A stretch of 64,000 nt of DNA, taken from the NCBI GenBank assembly GCA_027922465.2, contig BQMF02000661.1, forward strand, positions 109,025-173,024, written 5' to 3'. The translations under genes and the position numbers were made by a program. The stretch's first letter is position 1. Every line of letters begins with the position of its first letter. The stretch is from Turritopsis dohrnii (Eukaryota > Cnidaria > Hydrozoa > Anthoathecata > Oceaniidae). Of the stretch, positions 50,527 to 61,100 are shown in pieces. The notes under the pieces were generated by a model. The model did no database searches, had not been told where the DNA came from, and worked only from the letters and a program-made list of their open reading frames with translations.

Positions 50527-53500
50527 ATGAGTATTGAGCCTGATCACACTGTCTTCTGTTGGGGCAATAATGTTTATGGGCAGCTTGGTATACCTCAGCA
50601 ACACGAGAATGATGATGATGATGCTGTACTGTTACCCAAACAAGGTGAGGTTGATATGGACAACTTACAGAGAATAATGTTATAGAATTTCCCCTCTGTG
50701 AAGCTAAATCTTATACTAATTAATAAATGTATTCTCATCAATCAATCAACGTTATTTTTTTCAAAATGATTCTGGAAATCTTACTTGAGCTTTGTTTACT
50801 TTTCAACCCCTGTTGGAAATTAGTGACTTACGAAATGAACATGAAATATAATAAACATAAAAGTATTCACACTTTAATTTTCAGCCACTTCATTTCCAGT
50901 GGGCAAAATTGACAAAATGTCTCTAAAGAGCAATTTTATTGAAACTGTGTGTATTTTTCCATGTAAATGCACTCCTTCACAGTAATTTTTTAACAAATGT
51001 GCCTGAATTACTGTCTTTTCGTTTCAGTATTTTTCGCTGATAGCGGAGCAATCAAACATGTTGCTTTTGGTTGGAACCACACCGTCTATGTACTCAGCAA
51101 TGGATCGGTATACACTTGTGGGTTAAACGAGAATGGTCAGTGTGGCCATGCTCAATCAGATAACCACGAAATAAGTAAGTTCAGTATACTTAAGCAATGG
51201 TAGGAAGAATGATTTTCCCTTTATGCGTTTTGCCAATGGCTTAAACGTCTTACTATGATTTAAGTTAAAATCGTTATAAAGGACTGATTATATTATGAGG
51301 CGGTTTGACCAGGGTTGGGTTGTGAGTGCTGTAAATTTCTGCAGTAGAGAAGTGGTTTGCTTTTCATTGCAGGCGATGTTTAATAATAAAAGGATTTTCA
51401 TTTTTTTTATTGAAAAAACCAACCTATTTTTCAAAGGTTCTCAAAAAGTTTTCTTAGCATTTTAACCAATTTAAGTTCATTAATTTGTCCTTTTTTTGCA
51501 TACTTCTGTTTTGTTTTTTTTTGGTTCTTCTTTTCATTTAAACTTTAACTTTTAATCTTCAGAACTTTTAAAATCACTGGAGACACAGCAAATACAATAT
51601 GCATCATGTGGAGAAAAGCATTCGATTCTTGTGAATGATAAAGGGCAGTTGTTGGCGTTTGGTCAAAATGGTAGCGGCCAACTTGGACTACAAACAGAAC
51701 ACGACGTATCAGTGCCACGGTAAGATTTAGTACATGAATGACTTTTGGAGAATTTTGTCTGACCAGTAATAGTTATGAAGTATATATGCAAAAAGGTTCC
51801 TTAAGCAAGAATTAAATGGAGTTGAAATTATTGCATTCTCTTAATATAACATGTATTTTTACTTATATTATTTTATCGTCAAAAACATTTTCGGGAAAAC
51901 TTTTTATATAGTTTCTGTGTGTCAAGAAAGAAAAATCAAATTTTAATATTTTTCCAAAATAAAAGATTTCATGACTATTTATTTTCACATTTCTTTCAGT
52001 TCTGATCGCATTTTTATCATTGATGTAGTGTCACAAACTACTCCTTATTTCAGGATCATCAAGGGTTTTCCTTACAACGCAGTCATTGTAAAGGTATCTT
52101 GCGGGAAGAATCACACATCAGCCTTAAGTAATGGTCAGTATGATGGTTTTGATCACTAGCTTTTAGTTTGAATTAGTGGAAAAGTTAGCCTTCGCATATC
52201 AAAAAATAAACTCAAGATTTAGAAGTAAAAGACGGAGTTGCATTTTTTGAAAACAAAAAGAATGTCGAAATCAATGTTTGTAAACGTCAAGAAAATAAGA
52301 CTGTCTTAAACATTGTTGCTGTTGCATTGTTGTTTAATAGCCCAGTTAACGAAAAAAGTTTTTCCGTGTAATGTTAATGTTTTTCCGTGCATAGATAGCA
52401 ATGTATTAGTTTTAAACCATTTGCAGTTTGTTCCACACCCATAACAAAGAAACTATTGATTAAGGACCATCGACAGGAGATAATTATGGTTGATTATGAT
52501 GATAACGACAAGAACAATAATACTGCCGAAGTGTAAGGAAAACAATCGGCTGCAATTTTATCACAATGTTCAATATTTTTTAAGTTGTTTACTGAACATG
52601 TCCTATATTACATTGCCAAATCTTTTATTGCCCTTCCCATTGTGTGATTCGTAGGTGGGAATATCTTTTGTTGGGGTGAAAACAAGTTCGGACAGATTGG
52701 AAATGGAAGTAAAAGTGAAAAAGTCACTTCACCGACCCTGGTGCACAAGCTGCGACATGAACCTATTCACAAAATCGCAGCTGGTGGATCTCACACGATG
52801 GCCTTGTCAATATCCGGCACGTTGTATTCTTGGGGAAAGAACAGGTAGTTATTTAATTTGTTTATTTATTTTTGAATATTTATCCTGGATGGACATTTCA
52901 GTCGACAAGCAACTGTTATAAACATGTATCCAGCATGTGTCCCTTACCGTTCTTTCCTTGCAATGTTGAGGTATGTTCTTCAATTGGATCATAATCTTTT
53001 TTTAATGAAAAAGAAAAACACATGGAAAAGATTTTCACCTGTTTCTACGAATGCCTAGTTTGTATGATTGTAACATCTCCTTGAGAGCAACCTATCAAGG
53101 TTTTTCGATTTTTCTAAGAAACATTTGGACAAAACCATGTCTTGCAATACTGTCAGAAAATTTCTTGCCTATTCAGTATTACGTTCTTGAAGGAAGTTAA
53201 CAGCAATTTCCTGGGTATAATCTAGGAACTAGCAACATTCAGAAATTTTCTGTGGAAACTCCGAAATAAGTTTTCTTTGAAAATTAGGTCTTTTGATGAT
53301 CGGAATGTTCTTTTTTGTTGGTGGTGATGTATGATGGACGCAATTCCTAGATAACTCATAGTTCTCCAGATTTAAAATTTTCTGTTTCTTTAATGATCTG
53401 TCACTTAATAATTGCTGATGTAAATGAGTTCTTTTTTGTATCTTAGCAACGGCCAGCTTGGTTTGGGTAATGATATGGGTAAGTTTACCGAGAAAGTTCA

Positions 53501-55139
53501 GTTCATCAGTTCAATTAGCACCTCAGTTCTAATTGCATGGGCGATTAATTGCTAAAAGATCAGTAATTTTTTAAATGTAGTTATAAAATAAATAATAGTT
53601 TCATAATGGTATAAACTACACCATACAATCAAATTTGTAATTTGAACTTCTCTAATTGGAACTCTCTCAAACGTGAATAAGTTCAAATATCATTTCACCC
53701 ATCACTTCTTTTTCAATTAACCTTCCTGATTCAATGAAACCTTTTTTGGCATGTTCAAAATATGGAGAATGTAAAGAATGTACTTTTGTTGATGGTAAGC
53801 ATCATCACTGTAAACGTTATGTTCGATATGCAACTATATTTTGGATATTAGTGATTTTAGGGTGTAAACATTATGGTGTATAAAATTGCAGACCATAAGA
53901 TGTTTCAATAAATAGTTTGCTTTTAATCGGATGTTTTGATTAAGTTGACCGCCTCAATTCATTATCTTGTTCAGCATATTTTTGTATTTTATTCAAGATG
54001 TGTCATCACCAAACAAAGTTCAGTTTTTGAGTCTCGAACCCGTTCGACATATTTGCTGTGGTGAAGAACATTCGGTCATTTTAACACTTGTAAGTGGTAC
54101 TTAGCTCTTGTTTTCTTCTTTATAATTTTAGGAGTTGTTATATAAAGTTGTATATAGCTTGTGCTGTCAAAAGGATCAGTTTTGTTCCGTTTCTTTATGT
54201 AGCACATTTTTACATTTTTAACTATTGGTCGATTTGATTGTAGAAATAAAATAAGGGACATCCATCTTTATTTTATTATTTTGTTCGCATTTTCATGAAA
54301 ATATTTTTTGCGTATTTCAACACAGTGGAGCCATCAGCCACAACCACAGTTGTTTTGTTTCATCTGTAGAAACATCGGGTTTTCACGTTCGGTGCCGGCT
54401 CATCTGGACAACTTGGGCATGATAATTTTGAGGATGTGCACTTTCCGAAAATGGTAAATTTTTCCTTCCCTTTCAGGCTTATTCCAAGCACTTTGCTGCT
54501 AATGTTAGGCGGTAGTAGAAACTTGATCCTTAATTGAGTTACAAAACCGAATCCTATTAATTTAAAGCTCAAAAGATTTAAGTATGCCTGCCTTTAGTAA
54601 CTAAATTTGCAATTAACTATTCGTTGTGTGTTAAGAAACATTGTATACAAAATTATGCATAGATAATTATCATGCTTTTGTGATAATAATCAAAATCAGA
54701 AATGATCCGAAAACCTGAAATCTCCTGACTAACATTTCATTTTTTGTTTTCGGTCATTCAGGTTGTTGAGCTTATGGGAAGAGATATCACACAAGTCGCC
54801 TGTGGAAGGAAGCATACGCTTGCTTATGAACTTAAACTGGGAAAATTATTTGCGTTTGGGTTAGGTGTAAGAGGCCAACTTGGTATAAATTCATTTGATA
54901 AACAGAACTGTCCTGTATTAACTCAAGGAGTGTGGAAACCGATTAGTCTGCGTTCCATGGACATTATTTGTCAGCAACCTTATAACGATGTTTATTTTCC
55001 TGATGATTATCGTAATACATTGTCGAATATACAGAAAAGCATAAGAAACAGTCAAATGAAGGAGAGAGAGCAAGGATATTTCTTAAAAAGTATCTACGCT
55101 GGTGGATTGCAGTCTTGTGCCGTGTTATGCAGGCAAGAG
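50527..55139 (+). other. HERC exons 1-9: RCC1 propeller
   Basis: Nine exons totalling 1278 nt end exactly at a codon boundary. Each blade shows the RCC1 pattern: HTVFCWGNNVYGQLG, GSVYTCGLNENGQCG, GQLLAFGQNGSGQLG, GNIFCWGENKFGQIG, TLYSWGKNSNGQLG, VFTFGAGSSGQLGHD and LFAFGLGVRGQLG, separated by (V/A)xCGxxHT turns. Exon 9 extends into an inserted, charged loop (SNIQKSIRNSQMKER) before the closing AGGLQSCAVL strand. Confidence 0.85.
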
Positions 55140-58100
55140 GTAAAATTAAAAGGTTACGAGAATGAGATCTGATTTAGACTAAAAAGGTACGGGAACTGTT
55201 GTTGACTGTTATAGTCTTTTAAGACTGGACTTCAAATCAAACAAAGGTCTATCCCACTGCGCATTAAGACATTTGAATCTTAATGGTTTCAATGACAAAC
55301 ATGCATAAAAAATTTTTTATGCACATAGAAAGGTTACATTCAGGTTCAATTCAGGAAAAAAATTCATAAGAATAAGCAACATATCATTTCGACATCTTTC
55401 GTGTTATTAAACCAATTATTTTTTAAAAGAGCAAAATTTGCTATTATGGAAGTATGGTTGTTAGTAGATCTCTGCTTGATGACTGCTCTTACTGCTTCTT
55501 ACTTATTGTTATGTTGGAGATTGAACGACAGCCCTTATGTTTGTAGTCGGCTAATGCATCAATTGGAATTCATACCATGTTGAAGACGCAAACATTGCTT
55601 GTTCTGAATGAACGTTTTGTAGAACAACTGAAAACACAAATTGAAGCAGGAAGTTCTATAGAGAAAGAAAGGTATCAACAATATCAGTTTGTTTACTTTC
55701 AACTTTCGAAAAACGAGATACATTGGTTTTTTAATAACGGCAAAGATAATTTAAGGACTACAATAAAAAAAATGTTCCTTTTGTTTTAATTACCTACGAC
55801 TACTATGTATGCAAATGGCCTTTCCATATTGCCTACATTCCACAATGTCTGCTTGTAGGACTCATTGATAGAACAGAATCTATTGCATATGTATTTCTGA
55901 TGTAAATACGAAAATTTTGAATTGGCTCATGAATAAACGTTTGTAAATAATTATAATAACAAGTAACAATTTCCTATATATATATTGGTTTGAAATTGTA
56001 ATTCTGTTCTACCTACCAATAGATTCTGTAAATACGTCTCTACTTTACTAGCTTAGTATGTCCTTAATTCTAGCTGCATTTTGGTTAAATTTTAAGCAAA
56101 TATTTTGTCAATGTTGTTTTTGTTGGAGAGTATGTTGCAGTATGTATGTAGTTTGTTCGAGAGTATGTAGTGCGCTTGGATATAGTTCACGTTTAATTTT
56201 TCTTTTAGGGCTTTTCATAAGTTATCGAAAATATTCTCAAGCACTAGCTGTTTAAACGCTGCATTTCTAAACAGGTTTTTATCTATATATATTAGAATAT
56301 GTATTATTATGTTACTAGTAACCCGGGTAAATTTTTTTTACCGAATTTAACTTCAAAAAGGATGTGTCAAATTCGCTTTTCCGGTGTGGGAACCCTGTGA
56401 CGAAAATTTCAATTTGGGAATTGGAAACGGAAAATGTACCCATGTTGTAAAGCTCAAAAAACTGATAAAAAAGTGTATGGGATCCTTTCTCTATGATCAT
56501 CCCTTAGAGAGATACCGTCGATCAAAGGTAGTGATGACGTCATAGCCGCACCACCTGAAAATATTTAGGCCCAAATCTTTCGTCACCCCATCATCTGTAT
56601 CGCCGACCCCAAAAATAGTCAGTAGTGTTACTCTAATAGGATACCTTTTTTTCTTGCTGAAACCTTTTAAAAGTGTTTCTCTTATTGAAGCATCCTTGTT
56701 TAAATTTTACCACCAGCCACTCTTCAGCATCAGTCTGTATTAAGAATAACAAAGTTCATGTAGTTCTGTAGTAAAAGTCTGGCTGCAGCTGATGATACCA
56801 TGTTTATTATCGTTAATACTGTTAACAAGGACTTTAAATTGAAAAATTAAAGAAAAATTAAAACGTTTTCACAAGAATCCTGAAAATTATGTTCTTTCTT
56901 TCTCTCTTCCTAGGAACGAACACGAAAGTACAGACTCTCTCGGACATCATGGTATCATGCTAACGATCGCCAAGAATTGTCTGTTGATGTTATGTTCTAA
57001 TGAGCTTATCCATCAGTTGGTACGACGATGTTGATAAGTCTGATTCACGCATGTTCATGAATAAGCATAATAAGGCATAATAAAGGGATATCTGTTGACG
57101 TCCGTGATTGTGAGGAAACCCTTACCCTAAACCTAACCCTAACCCCGTTAGGAAGAAAGAACTTGAAGTTGTTTATGTGAATGAATGTAAGAAGATCTAT
57201 TTTTTTTTAAAAAAAAAGGATTATTTCTGATAGTTCTTCTACACAGGACACTGGTGTCAGATTTTTCCATAGGGCAGTTTCTCTTGTTAGGGCCTAGGTT
57301 TACTTCATTCAAACCGGCTGGTGTATTTCAAGATTTCGTTTTACTGCAGAAGACTTTGAAATAATGGACATAACCATGGTTACTATGAACCTTGAAGTTC
57401 TCCTTTCATTTTTTGATGGTTCATTGGTTTATTTTCTGCTATAAATATATTTTTTCCTTCTTTTTTCAAGGTGTTGAACTGCGTCAGGGACGTACTGCTG
57501 TCAACTCTATTGTGTGATTTCCCCATTAGTAAGGAGGCATTGCGGGTATATTTGATCCTCCCAATTCTGCCGCCATTTTCGAACCTTGAGCACAAATGGA
57601 AAATGTTACTGCCCTATTGTAGATCTATTAAGCATCTCTCGCCAGATTTACAGAAAACGCTTTGTGAGTTGTATTCATATTTATTTCTACTATACTTTAA
57701 ACTTCATAACTGTCATAACATGACGTTTGTTTTCCATATAGGTAGTTGGTTCTCGAAACTACCTCCAACACGATTCGAGCTCCTTGTAAAGGTATTTTCT
57801 TGTCTTTCCTTCTTTTCATTATATGTAAGTCAGTTCTGTTAGTATGTTAATATTATGTATGGAGGTTTAGTTAGTAGCCAATATTCTATTTCATTATACA
57901 GTGTATGCTTTAAAACCATTCCACGAAACCGCATAATGGGCCACCAAATAATTGTCCTATAAAAATCTTAGAAAATAAGACTGAAAGTAGTCGACGCTTG
58001 TAACTGCAAGGAAACTTTTGAATGAAGAATATTGGTAAAAGATATTATATAAGGCCTTGAATGTTTTTCCTTTGTTTACATGTTGGCATGCAAACTATCA

Positions 58101-61100
58101 AATCAGTAACCAATGTTTAGTCAAAGAGTAGTCACAGTGAATATAACCATTTCTTCATTCATTGTCTTTTTTTCTCTGACAGTCTTACAAAGATTGTGCC
58201 ATGTCACTACTCGATGAACGATTACCTGACAGGACACATCAGTTTGTGAGTAGTAATGACCTCTTGGGCTTGATAGTCTGATCGCAACTTGATCTCCATT
58301 ACATCATATAACGTTTCAGATATTTTCGTTGCACGCCGCATTGGATACTTGCATGTGGTTTCTTGAACTACTCAATAAGGTTTGTGGCTTGTGTTTTTTA
58401 CTGTCGCGGAGAGCATTTTCATTGAAATACTCCTCTGCAGTGATCTTTCAACAAATTTGCCCACAGGGTATGCATCATATATCCAACACTCAACAGTTCT
58501 TATATACACACAGGAATTGCGGAATTGATGTTGGTAACATCGAAATGGATTTCTTTATTTCTTTATTTCTTTATTATATATCTGAGTGTAGAGGGGGCAT
58601 GTAATCTAACTAGAATCCAGAAACCAGCTAAGCTGTGGTCCCTCCAAGATAACAGATACAATGGCATTGCGTGACTACTTACGTCAAACAATACCTAATA
58701 ATAATAATAATAATAATAATTTATGCTTATTTAAGTCGTGTTTAATATGTGTCATGTGTTGTCCAGTAGATTGTTTAAAACTTAATGAACGTTGACCTTT
58801 CCTGATGTGAATCAAATCTGTACTCTATGTTTCAAATTAAGCTGGCACAGAAAACTGTTTTAAAAACAGTAATACACCATACCATACAGGTGTCACCTGA
58901 TCCTTTCAAACTCCTCTACACTCGGTTTACACCTTGGGTTCATGCTTTGGTATGATAATTAATTGAGCTTATGAAGAACCATTTGAGGTCCAAGTTGATG
59001 AGTGATTCCTACTGTTTTCTATTTGTGTTATTTAGATTAACGAAGAGACAGATCAACTGGTTGTCTACCAAACGTTTTATTTAAATGGACTGATGGAGAA
59101 GATCGATATGAAGAAAGATTATATCAACTGGATACAGGAAGAGGTATGATGAAGTGCTGTTTCCATATTGTCGCAAATCTTTCTAAGTTTTTTTTGCATG
59201 AGATTATAGAAATGACATAACATGTTTCACATGTGACTGGGGATAAACAACGATAGCCCTTTAAGATGTTTCTTTTCTTATTGTTGTTTTGAAGGATATG
59301 TTGAGAAACTGCATCTAAGAAAAAAGATATTCAGTTTTGTATAACAATAAACTTCAACCCTGATCCCTTGGAAAATGGAAAATGTACCTCCATGTTCAGC
59401 AGTGCAGAACACACTATATCGCCTGATTTCAAGTAACAGATTCACAAATAGTGTCATTGGGAATAAGCAGATCACAAAATTTTAATAGCTCTGACGCGTT
59501 GAATGAGATTTGGGAATTAATGATAATATAAATGTCTAACGTGTGAAGGAGGCTTTATGATAACTAATGCAGTTTTTTGTATTGCAAGTACTGCTTTATC
59601 ATTTTCATGGATGTGTTCTAGAATGTCTTCTCATTTTGCAAATACCCATTCGCTCTGGATGTAAACATTAAATCCTACCTACTTCAGACTGATGCTGAAC
59701 TACAAATGAAGGTGAGATTTATGATCTAATGAAAAATCACTGCGAAGGAGTGTGTTTCTATAGAAATAAATGTAATAAAAATGCTCTTCATCGCAGTGAC
59801 TTTTTGACGTTTCTGCCCAGTGTATTAAAAACTATATTATGATTAAAAACAGTCGAGAGTTCGTATTTATACATGAAAATGAGTAAATATATATTTTACA
59901 TGAACACATGTTTCAATTTGGTCATCGATATATTTTATGTTTGATAGTGTGGGTCCTGTTTTTATGGACTCTCAAAACTAATTCGCTTACAATTTTGGGT
60001 TCAAAATGAAAATTTTAAAACAACCACATGCTTCTACTAAAATTATAGCACCAATGATGAATTTAAAGAAACACAATGATACTTTGCTTGACAATACAAA
60101 ATTATACAAAAATAGGAGTCATGTGACAAGATCCTATCTTCAATAACTCATGTTGTCACTAAATTGTGTAATTCGAATGGAAACGAAATATTCTTTAATG
60201 TTTTGTTTTTAACAAATTTTCTGAAATAGTTTAAGGGTTATTTGTCTTTCTTTGATGTTATGAATGCTCTTCTTGACTTGTCAGGTGTCGGTTAACGAGA
60301 CGGCCATGTTTAATCTTGCTCGAATGGCGCACGGTGTTCTCGACACACCTCTTGATCCGTTCCTGGTGTTGAATGTCAGACGTGATCATATTGTGGAAGA
60401 TTCATTAATCGAAATCATGAAATACCATCCGCAAGATTTCAAGAAACCGTTAAAGGTTAGTTTTCTTACTTAAGAATTTGAATAGTGGAGAGCAAAATAG
60501 ACAGTGGACAAATTTGTTAAAAAGTCACTGCGAAGGAGTATGTTTCTGTTGAAATAACTCTTCGTCGCAGTGATTTTTTGATGGTTTTACCCACTGGGTG
60601 ATAACCTGGTCGTTCCTTTAAATCACTATTTTTCAAAGGACGATCAAAACACAAGAAGATAATGAATACAAACACAAAAGATCACACATTTAATATATAT
60701 AACCTCTTTCAATAACCTCTTTCAGTAATCCCTTTCAGTAACCTCTTTCAATAGCATTCATTTTTGGAGGTTGAGAAAGGTTGAGTAGATGTAAAGTTAT
60801 CCTTGTGTTGAACTCCGATTGTAACTTTTCTGAAGTCGAGCCAAATCAGACAGTCCCTTGATATATCTGCTTCAGTTGAACATTTCATTAAAGCCACACT
60901 GACTTCTTTCATCCATTGAGAGTCTCACAATGACCTCAAAAAGATATGATGTGTAAAATTGACACATGAGGTTTGTATAACCTAAATAAATGCCAGCTTA
61001 AGAGCAATGATTCTTAGTGCTGGGACTAATATTCGTGGAAGCGTTTGGACTCACCCCCGTCTGGAAGTGACTTATGTACTAATGTTAGGGGGGGTGTTTT

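Larger units (their letters stand above)
55547..59143 (+). other. HERC exons 10-16: helical linker
   Basis: The linker exons read LVLNERFVEQLKTQIE, then GIMLTIAKNCLLML, FPISKEALRVYLILPILPP, WFSKLPPTRFELLVK, CAMSLLDERLPDR, LDTCMWFLELLNK, and LVVYQTFYLNGLMEKIDMKK-DYINWIQ. The second-to-last and last join as LNK-INEETDQ in the way other HERCs do. Positions match the HERC4 segments LRFYLTLPECP and RNDYINWVQ. A further 20-codon frame at 58890-58949 may be a cassette exon. Confidence 0.75.

Noticed and set aside
52007..52053. A longer form of HERC exon 4 starting at an upstream acceptor
   Set aside because: It would add 16 residues inside an RCC1 blade, whereas the TTATTTCAG acceptor at 52053 gives the normal blade in the correct phase.
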